A stretch of DNA of 30,126 nucleotides, taken from IMG/VR virus record IMGVR_UViG_3300047554_000378, positions 1 through 30,126 of that record. One strand, 5' to 3'. A program made the translations under genes and the position numbers. Positions 8,105 to 14,214 of this stretch are shown in pieces (within the stretch, counting starts at the first letter, position 1; each line of letters starts with the position of its first letter). Under the pieces are notes generated by a model. It saw only the letters and a program-made list of their open reading frames with translations. It was not told where the DNA came from and searched no databases. The DNA is from a virus.

Positions 8105-8805
8105 TAGGGAGCAACCCTTCCGTTCTTGTTAAATGCTTCGTAAGTTAGAGGCATCTTCTCTGCGAAGAACTCCTCCATCTGCTCCGCGACCATTTCAATC
8201 TCTCGCTGTGGGAAGCTAGGGAAGTGCGTCCCCTCACGCATGGTACGCAACGACAAGAAGTTCATTAGCGAACGAGCGTTCATGGTCACATACATAGACG
8301 AGTAAGTGTTGACAGGAAGCACAACTCGAGCGACTTCTCTAGCAATACCTGCGTCTAGCATTTTTTTGTAAGCCATGTAGGACTCAGTGGTGACTCGCTT
8401 GACTGTTGATGGAGTCATAGCCTTCTGCTCATAAGTGCCTTCTTCAAAGACATAAGCACCTGGCTTACCAACTTGCTTTAGCTTGCGGTCCTCACCTGGC
8501 ACATAGAAGACTGGCGACAGTTCCTTGTAGCGACCGCTTTCCTCATTGTACGAAGCAATGCGGTGACGCATGAACTCACGGAATACGAATATAGGAGCTT
8601 CAATGTAGAAGGTGAAAGCGTTGTGCTCAAATGGAGAACCGTGACGGTCGCGCATGAGGTAGTTGATTAGGCCAGCTTCTTTACTTGCGTCTACGCTATT
8701 GGATGCGCCAGTGCTCACACGAGCAGCCATAGTAACTGCCGAGTCTGACGCCATCGACTGCATTAGCTTTACAGTCATGTCCGAGCGGAATGTGATATCT
8801 GTCAT
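8104..8805 (-). CDS. thyX: FAD-dependent thymidylate synthase ThyX
   Basis: The 233-residue product carries the ThyX signature RHRxxSxNExSGRY at residues 80-93. ThyX makes dTMP from dUMP with methylene-tetrahydrofolate, FAD and NADPH, and is unrelated to ThyA. Length is normal for the family. It supports dTTP supply along with the RNR encoded at 15564. There is no strong Shine-Dalgarno; the ATG lies six bases after TAGACT, itself overlapping the stop of the upstream glycosyltransferase gene, so an internal leaderless mRNA is possible as well as readthrough from upstream. Confidence 0.95.
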   Translation of the reverse strand: MTDITFRSDMTVKLMQSMASDSAVTMAARVSTGASNSVDASKEAGLINYLMRDRHGSPFEHNAFTFYIEAPIFVFREFMRHRIASYNEESGRYKELSPVFYVPGEDRKLKQVGKPGAYVFEEGTYEQKAMTPSTVKRVTTESYMAYKKMLDAGIAREVARVVLPVNTYSSMYVTMNARSLMNFLSLRTMREGTHFPSFPQREIEMVAEQMEEFFAEKMPLTYEAFNKNGRVAP

Positions 8806-8811
8806 ACCTAC

Positions 8812-8817
8812 AGTCTA
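8812..8817 (-). promoter_or_regulatory. -10 element TAGACT for a leaderless thyX start
   Basis: On the minus strand TAGACT is followed by GTAGGT and the ATG of thyX at 8805. The hexamer begins with the stop codon of the glycosyltransferase gene. No clear -35 is seen. Confidence 0.45.
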
Positions 8818-9483
8818 TCGAATCTGGTAAACAGTCTCTTTGTGGTGACGGACTTTCACAGTTGAATCTAAGTAAGTCTTGAAGCCATTCCTGCGGGCAT
8901 TGATACACCACGAGTAGTCTTCTCCAACGTTTAGTTCGAAGTCTAGGTGCTGCCACTTGATACGTTCCATCAGGAACCAAGGGCGGTCACACTTCTCAAA
9001 CACTCCCGACTTCATAGCAATAAAGCCAAAGCCAAGTCCATAGACCTCGTGCAGGGTTTCGTCCAGCATCATAAAGTCTTGCTCGCGAACAACGGTTGGC
9101 TGTCCTGCGCCATCGAAGAAAGCTACAGCCACGCGGCCATCAGGGGCAGTCTGATACATACCGCCGACAACGTCCAAATCACTCTCATAGATTTTCTTAA
9201 AAGCTTCTACAGTCCACTCAACGTCCGAGTCAATCCAGAAGATTTTGCCATAGGTATAAGCACCACCGCCGACTTCGCGGGTGTCCCAATTCGGGACATA
9301 GGAGTCAAGAGCTGTAGCCTCTCGCGTGCTCGAGATTAGCGACCCCTGCTTGTTTAGGAACTTGTAGGTCTTACCCTCAGACTCCAACCAGCGAATCGTA
9401 TCGACCAAGCTCGCTGTGTATTCAGCGTGCAACAGCTTTCCAGGTGTTGCAATTAGTACGTCATAGTGCGGCTTCTCGGTCAT
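8815..9483 (-). CDS. GT-A type glycosyltransferase
   Basis: This 222-residue protein has the pattern of small GT-A fold glycosyltransferases: an N-terminal beta strand (YDVLIATPGK), an IDSDVEW stretch around residue 76 that supplies the DxD-type metal and nucleotide-sugar site, and GEDYSWCINARRNGF near the C-terminus. Phages use such enzymes to glycosylate DNA, virion proteins or host surface. A second, differently built GT-A protein is encoded at 27376. Its ATG overlaps the upstream stop by four bases (ATGA), with AGGACTAAG as ribosome site. Donor and acceptor cannot be told. Confidence 0.75.
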   Translation of the reverse strand: MTEKPHYDVLIATPGKLLHAEYTASLVDTIRWLESEGKTYKFLNKQGSLISSTREATALDSYVPNWDTREVGGGAYTYGKIFWIDSDVEWTVEAFKKIYESDLDVVGGMYQTAPDGRVAVAFFDGAGQPTVVREQDFMMLDETLHEVYGLGFGFIAMKSGVFEKCDRPWFLMERIKWQHLDFELNVGEDYSWCINARRNGFKTYLDSTVKVRHHKETVYQIR

Positions 9484-9893
9484 CTTAGTCCTAACTTCTC
9501 GAGTACATCATCTACTTTAACCTTATAGCCATAGCTACCATTTGTCTGGTCATTAGTAATCCCCTGCTTACCAAGAGGATAGCCTTTTTCCTCAATCAGG
9601 TCTCTCAAGTCCGAAGTGCGGATAACAAGCATCCCATTAGCATTTGGACCAGCGCATACCCACCACTCAGCCTGAGTTGTTCGAATACCAGAGTCTCGAA
9701 GGTCCGACTCATCCGACCAACTAAACTGCTGGCATTCAATGTAGAAGTTGCCATACTTCTGAGCTAGGTAGTCAGTTTTAACCTCAAACTTAGCCCCGTC
9801 ATTTAGGTCGCCAAGAAATGTTCCTAGAAGGTTCTCTCCAACTTTCCCACGCTCTAGGTCGTGGTCAAAGTGCGGATTCCAACCATCAGTCAT
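9480..9893 (-). CDS. Possible PD-(D/E)XK nuclease-like protein
   Basis: The 137-residue product shows the spacing of a PD-(D/E)XK fold: a helix with GKVGENLLGTFL containing a conserved-type Glu, then FEVKTD (the ExK half-motif, about residues 36-41), then NFYIECQQ. This fold is found in restriction enzymes, Holliday-junction resolvases and phage nucleases. The match is by eye and the metal-binding Asp is not certain. It overlaps the genes on both sides by a few bases within the minus-strand operon. Confidence 0.45.
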   Translation of the reverse strand: MTDGWNPHFDHDLERGKVGENLLGTFLGDLNDGAKFEVKTDYLAQKYGNFYIECQQFSWSDESDLRDSGIRTTQAEWWVCAGPNANGMLVIRTSDLRDLIEEKGYPLGKQGITNDQTNGSYGYKVKVDDVLEKLGLR

Positions 9894-10158
9894 CTAGCTC
9901 AGGCTCGTCATCAAGGATTTGCTCTAGGTCTACATATCCAGTATCTCTAAGACCAAGACCAGAAAGTAGTAGTTCAAATGTCTCATTTACAAAAGCTTTT
10001 GCCCTATCTGTCTTCTCTACAATTCCAGAAGAAAGAGCGTAGGCGAGTGGCAATCCGAGGTCGTTATACTCAATAAAGTCCTTGAACTCTTCATCGTCTC
10101 TATAGTTCAGCCAGATATCAGACAGAATCTCGCACTTATTCTTGAATTTCGTTTTCAT
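9886..10158 (-). CDS. Conserved-looking hypothetical protein
   Basis: The 90-residue protein is helical and acidic, with WLNYRDDEEFKDFIEYNDLGLPLAY in two adjoining parts near residues 16-40 and a DDEPELDD tail. It resembles small proteins common in early regions of actinophages but has no named domain I can support. AAAGGACA precedes the ATG, which lies within the end of the previous gene (23-nt overlap). Confidence 0.6.
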   Translation of the reverse strand: MKTKFKNKCEILSDIWLNYRDDEEFKDFIEYNDLGLPLAYALSSGIVEKTDRAKAFVNETFELLLSGLGLRDTGYVDLEQILDDEPELDD

Positions 10159-10336
10159 CAGTGTCCTTTCCGTTGATGAAGTCTAGAAGCATCTGCGAGT
10201 CAAAGTGCTCTCTGTAAATGTAAATACCTGCGTCTAGCTCAATGGCCGTTCTGTGTTCTTCAATCCACTTGCTAATGCGTTCACGCTCAGACTCGCGTCC
10301 TAGCTCAAGAAGCATCTGGTCTGTCTCAACTGACAT
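10136..10336 (-). CDS. Small hypothetical protein
   Basis: I place the start at the ATG at 10336 (MSVETDQM), giving 66 residues, because AAGGAAACTA lies just before it; a longer frame extends upstream without such a site. The product is acidic and helical with no recognised motif. It overlaps the preceding gene by 11 bases and the next by 23. Confidence 0.55.
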   Translation of the reverse strand: MSVETDQMLLELGRESERERISKWIEEHRTAIELDAGIYIYREHFDSQMLLDFINGKDTDENEIQE

Positions 10337-10478
10337 TAGTTTCCTTACTTGCGGCGACGGTTTTGAATTCTGCCTTGCGTGCTCTCTTGGCACTCTCATA
10401 TAGACGCTTCTTCTGCATCTGTCTGTCGTACCGAATCTTCTGCAGAACTACTTCTAGTTCCTTCTCAGCTTCTGTCAT
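10326..10478 (-). CDS. Small basic coiled-coil hypothetical protein
   Basis: Starting at the ATG at 10478 (MTEAEKELE), preceded by GGAAG at the right distance, the product is 50 residues, highly charged and probably one long helix (KELEVVLQKIRYDRQMQKKR). It starts inside the last codons of the cupin gene. No function can be given. Confidence 0.5.
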   Translation of the reverse strand: MTEAEKELEVVLQKIRYDRQMQKKRLYESAKRARKAEFKTVAASKETNVS

Positions 10479-10806
10479 AGTCATCTTCCAATCTCTCGAT
10501 GTCTTCCTCAGCATACACCCCATACATCAATTCCACAAGTCTAATTGGCTTGTCTCCGAGATTGCTGATTCTATGTACCATACCTGCGGCGACGAAAATG
10601 GATTCGCCTACGTGCAGCGACAGGGTCTCCCCGTTTACTTCTACAAGCAGCCCAGGGTCGATAGGGAACCACTTCTCCGAGCGGTTAGCGTGCTTTTGTA
10701 GCGACAGGCGACAGCCAGGATTGATGGTGACAATCTTTACGCATACTGGCGTCTCTTTGTCTTCCAGAATCTCATAACTGCCCCAAGGGCGTTCATATGT
10801 ATTCAT
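10465..10806 (-). CDS. Cupin of mannose-6-phosphate isomerase type II kind
   Basis: The 113-residue protein is a single cupin barrel resembling the C-terminal phosphomannose-isomerase domain of ManC/AlgA: ERPWGSYEIL, PGCRLSLQKHANRSEKW (metal-binding His and Glu), and GESIFVAAGMVHRISN (second metal His). In two-domain enzymes this part interconverts fructose-6-P and mannose-6-P; alone it may be an isomerase or sugar-binding cupin. With the glycosyltransferases here it hints at mannose-linked glycan metabolism. I place the start at the ATG at 10806, two bases after the end of tRNA-Thr, so tRNA processing would leave a nearly leaderless mRNA. An upstream in-frame GTG would lie inside the tRNA and is unlikely. 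Confidence 0.75.
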   Translation of the reverse strand: MNTYERPWGSYEILEDKETPVCVKIVTINPGCRLSLQKHANRSEKWFPIDPGLLVEVNGETLSLHVGESIFVAAGMVHRISNLGDKPIRLVELMYGVYAEEDIERLEDDYDRS

Positions 10807-10808
10807 CG

Positions 10809-10880
10809 AGCCCCAAGTGGATTCCGAGACCACAACCTTCTGTTTACAAGACAGATGCTCTACCGTTGAGCTATTGGGGC
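10809..10880 (-). tRNA. tRNA-Thr (anticodon TGT)
   Basis: The acceptor stem GCCCCAA/TTGGGGC is perfect over 7 bp, and the anticodon stem TCTGT/ACAGA encloses loop CTTGTAA with anticodon TGT, reading ACA. The T-loop is off consensus (CTCGGAA with a T-T closing mismatch). No CCA is encoded. It lies four bases after tRNA-Asp and two bases before the cupin start codon, so all three are probably on one transcript. Confidence 0.85.
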
Positions 10881-10884
10881 ATTG

Positions 10885-10958
10885 CGACCCTGAAGGGACT
10901 TGAACCCTCGACCTCCGCCGTGACAGGGCGGCGCTCTAACCAACTGAGCTACAGGGAC
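10885..10958 (-). tRNA. tRNA-Asp (anticodon GTC)
   Basis: Anticodon stem CCGCC/GGCGG holds loop CTGTCAC with anticodon GTC. The D arm (GCTC/GAGC) and T arm (GAGGG TTCAAGT CCCTT) are standard, and the discriminator base is G as expected for Asp. The acceptor has one T-T mismatch at position 2-71. CCA is not encoded. Its 5' ten bases contain the end of the small gene 10949-11065. Confidence 0.9.
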
Positions 10959-11065
10959 TTGTTTGCTTGTTCTGCGTCTCTGCGTTCTTTATAACACTTC
11001 GGGCAGTAGCTACCTTTAAATCTTATACGATGCTTGCGACATGGATATCCAACAACAGGCTTCAC
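10949..11065 (-). CDS. Tiny zinc-ribbon protein ending inside tRNA-Asp
   Basis: This 38-residue basic product has PCRKH (residues 8-12) and CPKC (21-24), which would make a small zinc-binding knuckle. Its GTG start overlaps the stop of the previous zinc-ribbon gene (GTGA). Its TAG stop lies ten bases into tRNA-Asp, so tRNA processing would remove the stop codon from the mRNA. That odd arrangement lowers confidence, though the cysteine pattern supports a real gene. Confidence 0.45.
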   Translation of the reverse strand: MKPVVGYPCRKHRIRFKGSYCPKCYKERRDAEQANKSL

Positions 11066-11187
11066 TGAGTCTTCCTAACTGTCGTATCTCCGCCACAGCC
11101 AAGGCAGTGGTAGGTCGTGGAAGTAGCGGTCTCGTAAATCTCAATCATCCTGAAACCACAATCTGGGCAGTAAGGGTCTTTAGCCAT
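11062..11187 (-). CDS. Small zinc-ribbon protein
   Basis: The 41-residue product has two paired cysteine knuckles, CPDC (residues 7-10) and CLGC (28-31), separated by about 20 residues, the usual layout of a zinc ribbon. Such proteins bind nucleic acids or other proteins. Its ATG overlaps the previous stop (TAATG), and its stop overlaps the next GTG. Confidence 0.65.
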   Translation of the reverse strand: MAKDPYCPDCGFRMIEIYETATSTTYHCLGCGGDTTVRKTQ

Positions 11188-11492
11188 TAGAAGCCCTCGT
11201 TGTCTAGGGACTTCTTGTAGTCGTCCATAGCCTTTTCTGGGTCGTACTCAAAAGCAAGGAACTCGGCAATCTCTCGGACTGCAACAGCCTTGGTTCCCTT
11301 ACCAGTTTGCATGTAAAGCTCTTCCAGTGCCTTTAGGCGCGTCTGGACATTCTCCTTAGCAGCCTCGACTCCTGCGTCGTAACTCTCGTCACTGTCGTCA
11401 TTGGCGTTGTAGCCAGAGTCCCAACCCTCGTCCCAACCGAGGTCATAGGCTTCTTGAATCAGCTTTTTAAGCTTTTTGGTAATCTTCTTCAT
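11187..11492 (-). CDS. Hypothetical acidic protein
   Basis: The 101-residue product starts with a basic helix (MKKITKKLKKLIQEA) followed by an Asp/Gly/Trp-rich segment (DLGWDEGWDSGYNANDD) and a longer helical part. I do not recognise it. The 90 bases upstream contain GGGAGGA and a possible TAAAAT, but the spacing to this ATG is too long for a clear ribosome site. Confidence 0.6.
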   Translation of the reverse strand: MKKITKKLKKLIQEAYDLGWDEGWDSGYNANDDSDESYDAGVEAAKENVQTRLKALEELYMQTGKGTKAVAVREIAEFLAFEYDPEKAMDDYKKSLDNEGF

Positions 11493-11582
11493 TTACTGGC
11501 CTCCAGCCACTAAGGTATCAACTTCGTACATAACAGAAGGTAAATCCTCCCTATGTAATTTTAAACCTAAGTTTATACAAAG

Positions 11583-11864
11583 TTAGGAGTGTATCCCGCT
11601 AATTGGCTCTACCCAGTCGCGAATAACAGCCATTAGCTCATTTACGTTTAGCTCCAAAAGACGGTCATAGTCCTTCGGTTCTAGAGCGTGTTTCAGTGCT
11701 TTAACTACTCCCTCCATCTGCGTCATTGACTCAGGGGACTGCAATCCCTGTAGAGCTTCAAACACAATAGGAAACGGAAGTCTGGTAAAGCTAGTAGCAA
11801 CTGCTCGGAAAGCAGGAGTGTCAATCTCCACGAATGGAGCTTCGCTTGATTCAAAACTTGTCAT
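11583..11864 (-). CDS. Hypothetical protein, possibly tail-assembly-chaperone-like
   Basis: The 93-residue product is helical. Its second half, ALEPKDYDRLLELNVNEL then AVIRDW, resembles short phage tail-assembly chaperones, in which a DYERL-type helix is common. It sits among small early-type genes rather than tail genes, so I treat the likeness as weak. It overlaps the upstream gene by one base (TAATG). Confidence 0.5.
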   Translation of the reverse strand: MTSFESSEAPFVEIDTPAFRAVATSFTRLPFPIVFEALQGLQSPESMTQMEGVVKALKHALEPKDYDRLLELNVNELMAVIRDWVEPISGIHS

Positions 11865-12106
11865 TAGTCAATCCTACCTTTGTAGATTACGGTGTCAATG
11901 ATTTTGTCTAGGACTTTCGCAACAGTGCTGCCAGCAGCCCACTTACGTCTCTCCTGACGGACGACCAGAAGAATCTTCTCCTCCTGCTCTTTGAGGACAC
12001 CTCGGAGAATCTCTTCTGCAATGCCGTCAATAGTTACTTCTTTAGTTTTTTTATCACAGCAGACGCATTCAGGGCCAGTGTAGGTTGGTTCTTTGAACTC
12101 TCTCAT
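11864..12106 (-). CDS. Hypothetical protein with CxxC motif
   Basis: Start taken at the ATG at 12106 (MREFKEPTY), which overlaps the previous stop as ATGA; 80 residues. Near the N-terminus is CVCC, possibly metal-binding, followed by a long charged helix (about residues 27-70). No family recognised. Confidence 0.55.
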   Translation of the reverse strand: MREFKEPTYTGPECVCCDKKTKEVTIDGIAEEILRGVLKEQEEKILLVVRQERRKWAAGSTVAKVLDKIIDTVIYKGRID

Positions 12107-12330
12107 TTGATACCTAGTTCCTTCTTTACAAACTGCCAAAAGTCTTCAGGGTCTAATACTACTCCGTTGAACATGTTCTCAGGAATCTTTCTGTCCTTAG
12201 GACCCTCGATTTCTTTCTGCTCTGCACGACGCTTACGGAAGTAGTGCTTGGCACACAGTCCGTGACCAAATCGCTTATCAACAGGACATCCAGGCTCTAG
12301 GCAAGGTCCTTCTTTTGACATCTTGCTCAT
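12103..12330 (-). CDS. Small Cys/His zinc-finger protein
   Basis: The 75-residue protein has CLEPGCPVDKRFGHGLCAKHY near residues 10-30 read as C-x4-C, then C-x2-H: a compact zinc site followed by a basic helix (FRKRRAEQK). This layout is frequent in small actinophage proteins and suggests nucleic-acid binding. The ATG overlaps the previous stop (ATGA). Confidence 0.6.
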   Translation of the reverse strand: MSKMSKEGPCLEPGCPVDKRFGHGLCAKHYFRKRRAEQKEIEGPKDRKIPENMFNGVVLDPEDFWQFVKKELGIK

Positions 12331-12548
12331 TTTGACTTCTTCACGTTCTTCTCTTCAAAACCGTACTTGCGTAGGTACTGAACAATGTACTTGAGTGCTC
12401 TCCAGTCAGAGGGCGTGCTTGCAGAGAAGAAGAAGGCTCCGCCTGGCGAAGTCCACTTGTAGTGGTTGTTTTTATTGGCTGAAACTATCCAGCCCTGCTT
12501 CTCAGCATTCTTTATTAGCTCTTGAAGCTCTTTGCGATATGCGGCCAT
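12327..12548 (-). CDS. HicA-like small dsRBD-fold protein
   Basis: Starting at the ATG at 12548, preceded by AAGGAAAGACAG, the product is 73 residues. An N-terminal helix (ELIKNAEKQGW) is followed by NNHYKWTSPGG and ASTPSDWRALKYIVQYLRK, the alpha-beta-beta-beta-alpha layout of HicA-type mRNA interferases, including a His in the second strand. No HicB antitoxin is adjacent, so it may act alone or counter a host system. It is the first gene after the large structured RNA and has its own promoter. Confidence 0.55.
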   Translation of the reverse strand: MAAYRKELQELIKNAEKQGWIVSANKNNHYKWTSPGGAFFFSASTPSDWRALKYIVQYLRKYGFEEKNVKKSK

Positions 12549-12583
12549 CTGTCTTTCCTTACTACGTACTGGCGTGTAAAGAC

Positions 12584-12613
12584 AAGGTAGCACACATTGG
12601 TGGTGGATGTCAA
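12584..12613 (-). promoter_or_regulatory. Promoter TTGACA-18-TACCTT before the HicA-like gene
   Basis: Minus strand: TTGACA (12613-12608), an 18-base spacer, and TACCTT (12589-12584). The start codon lies about 35 bases downstream with a Shine-Dalgarno, so this mRNA is leadered. It would drive the small-gene operon, tRNA-Asp, tRNA-Thr and the cupin gene. Confidence 0.55.
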
Positions 12614-12633
12614 ATCCATTTTAAAAGTTTGTT

Positions 12634-13432
12634 GTGGTGCACGACTGACTAGGTCGCCACCACCGCCCCACTACCGAACTACCTCAGGGGAACTAGCACC
12701 ATTGCGAGCCTTTTCCGACTACTAACGGCTTTGGTATGCCGATTTCCAACCTTCGGGGGAACCACCTACACCACCCTCTTAACGTCGGTGGTCCACGCTA
12801 GAGCAGTCACGCTCAAGATATTAAGGCTCGCAGGAAACCCTGCCAAACGAGAAGAATCCATGGCCATGGTAATCTTCCGAGCCTTAGCGGACTGCGAGGA
12901 ATCGCACCTCGGCAACTCCATACGGAGTACCTCTAGCTACCTTATCCGCGGTGGTCAGGTAGCACAGTCCATCAGGTCGTATTCGCAATGCGGGAGACCA
13001 AACCCTTAACTAGCCGTTAGGTCTTGCGGTTACTCGGATTACTCTCTGCATAGCCGTAAACGGGTTTATTACATTTATCCTAGCACCTGCCGCAGCAAAG
13101 GGTGCTAAGACCAGCCGTTCCGTAGGCTGCCATCAATCTGCGGTCGATGGCTCACGAAGGGAACGTCTGTTTGCTGCCTCACCTGGACTCGAACCAGGAA
13201 CTTACGAGTTAACAGCTCGTCACTCTGCCAATTGAGTTATAAGGCAATGCACAGACTGCTCCCGATTGGGAACTCCCTATCCTAAGAGCAATCTGGCAAG
13301 GCGGGTCACCCTTGCGGGATTCCTGCATTTGGTACAGGGATTTGCGTACTGCGATAGTTACTAACACCTTCGGTTCTTTCGCGTCCCTGCTCTGTCTCGG
13401 CTGAGTTAGTTGTCGCTACACCGAGCACATTG
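12634..13432 (-). ncRNA. Large, highly structured non-coding RNA (GOLLD-like candidate) with nested tRNA-Asn
   Basis: About 800 bases without a believable gene carry many perfect helices on the minus strand. From the 5' side: ACTAAC/GTTAGT, CAGGGA/TCCCTG, GCAAGG/CCTTGC, GTCTGT (13256-13251) pairing with ACAGAC (13170-13165) around tRNA-Asn and extended by GGGA/TCCC, TAGCACC/GGTGCTA, ACTCC/GGAGT, and TGCGAGCCTT (12832-12823) pairing over 10 bp with AAGGCTCGCA (12712-12703). The first of these bases can instead pair with AAGGCTCG at 12885-12878. A final bulged hairpin (12663-12634) followed by a T4 run may be the 3' end. Size, a nested tRNA, phage context and closeness to tRNAs fit GOLLD RNA; ROOL or a new class is possible. 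It probably shares the tmRNA transcript. Exact ends are uncertain. Confidence 0.7.
13174..13246 (-). tRNA. tRNA-Asn (anticodon GTT), nested in the large structured RNA
   Basis: Acceptor TGCCTTA/TGAGGCA (one G-U), anticodon stem ACGAG/CTCGT with loop CTGTTAA (anticodon GTT), and T arm CCTGG TTCGAGT CCAGG are standard. The discriminator is G, as for Asn. CCA is not encoded. Its flanks, GTCTGT and ACAGAC, pair with each other, so the tRNA sits at the tip of a helix of the surrounding RNA. Confidence 0.92.
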
Positions 13433-13782
13433 TGGAGATGGGGGGAGTCGAACCCCCGTCCTGACAAAGTCTATTTGTTCTTCTACACGCTTAGGCAGTT
13501 TGCTTTGTGTTCCCGATGGTTGACCTGCCAGACATCGAGTCAGATTCAATTACGGCTTGAATCGTGGCCGTGGTGCAAGTTGTCCTATTTGTTTAAAGCC
13601 TGACTGCCCACTTAGGACTAGTGCTTTGTCAGGGGTTCTAGAAGCTTTGTCGGTTAAGACTAGGCAGCTAGAGCGAATGCAGAACGAGATTCAGCATTTA
13701 TTTTTTGTAGCGGTTTTACAAGACTCCGCTATCTTGGCGTGCTTCACCAAACTTCAGATGCCAGTCGAAACCAGGCATCCCC
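13433..13782 (-). ncRNA. ssrA: Transfer-messenger RNA (tmRNA)
   Basis: The 5' end GGGGATG pairs with CATCTCC at the 3' end, forming the tRNA-like acceptor. The 5' TGGTTTCGAC motif and the 3' T arm (GGGGG TTCGACT CCCCC) are typical of tmRNA. The tag frame, 13695-13660, reads AESRSAFALAA then TAG; the ALAA end is the usual proteolysis signal. Length, about 350 nt, is normal for one-piece tmRNA. CCA is not encoded. tmRNA frees stalled ribosomes and tags unfinished proteins. It is followed directly by the large structured RNA and preceded by a TATAAT promoter element. Confidence 0.93.
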
Positions 13783-13805
13783 ATTCACTATTTAGTTGTA
13801 AGTAG

Positions 13806-13811
13806 ATTATA
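13806..13811 (-). promoter_or_regulatory. Consensus -10 (TATAAT) for tmRNA and the downstream RNA
   Basis: A perfect TATAAT on the minus strand lies 23 bases before the mature tmRNA 5' end, leaving a short leader for RNase P to remove. The -35 region is weak. It overlaps the 3' flank of the small basic protein gene. Confidence 0.6.
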
Positions 13812-13816
13812 GCAGA

Positions 13817-13951
13817 TTACTGCTTGGTAACCAGACGACGCTTAATTGCGTCAAAAATCTTTGGACGCTTCTTTGAAGCCTTACCGTTTGGACGGTTGTC
13901 GTTGGTAGCTGGGCCAGACTTCTGTCCGCCTCCGCCTTTTCCTTTAGCCAT
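13817..13951 (-). CDS. Small Lys/Gly-rich basic protein
   Basis: The 44-residue product begins MAKGKGGGGQKSGP and continues with many Lys/Arg residues (KASKKRPKIFDAIKRRL), suggesting a nucleic-acid-binding peptide. Its ATG overlaps the stop of the previous gene (TAATG). It ends just upstream of the tmRNA promoter. Confidence 0.55.
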   Translation of the reverse strand: MAKGKGGGGQKSGPATNDNRPNGKASKKRPKIFDAIKRRLVTKQ

Positions 13952-14214
13952 TACTGACCTTCCTCTTCTTTGTTCGACTCCTCGATTGAGTAGCCACGAT
14001 TAGTTGCACGCCACACCGATGCTGCGTGAGCGTCTTCTACTTCAAGCTTGTGCTCTGCATCTTCGTACAGACGAATAATGTGGATGCACGGGTCGCTTTC
14101 TTCAAACTCTTCGGCTTCCTTCTCACTTAGCGGAACACCATCGTGAGTTTCGCAAACTGCTGGACCGCACCAACCCTGGTCAAATCCAAACTTGAGCCAT
14201 TCCTCAAAATCCAT
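13951..14214 (-). CDS. Hypothetical acidic protein
   Basis: The 87-residue, Glu-rich product has three cysteines (one in GWCGPAVCETHDG, whose CxxxxC-x2-H is suggestive of metal binding, and one at PCIHI). AAAGG precedes the ATG. The long leader region upstream contains several hairpins. I do not recognise a family. Confidence 0.6.
   Translation of the reverse strand: MDFEEWLKFGFDQGWCGPAVCETHDGVPLSEKEAEEFEESDPCIHIIRLYEDAEHKLEVEDAHAASVWRATNRGYSIEESNKEEEGQ

Noticed and set aside
6816-10241. 13-base sequence TAGACGCAGGTAT seen three times on the minus strand
   Set aside because: Two copies encode LDAGI within unrelated proteins; shared codon choice is the simplest explanation, although all start with a -10-like hexamer.
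11496-11530. 12-codon leader peptide (MYEVDTLVAGGQ) before the gene at 11492
   Set aside because: The ribosome site is too far away and there is no attenuator-like pairing to support a leader.
12731-13009. 92-residue open frame on the plus strand inside the RNA region
   Set aside because: It is antisense to the strongly paired RNA, has no ribosome site, and its translation looks random.
12634-13432. RNase P RNA as explanation of the structured region
   Set aside because: The conserved RNase P motifs (such as GAGGAAAGTCC and ACAGAAA) are absent on both strands.
13557-13805. 82-residue plus-strand frame
   Set aside because: It is antisense to the tmRNA, which explains the sequence fully.
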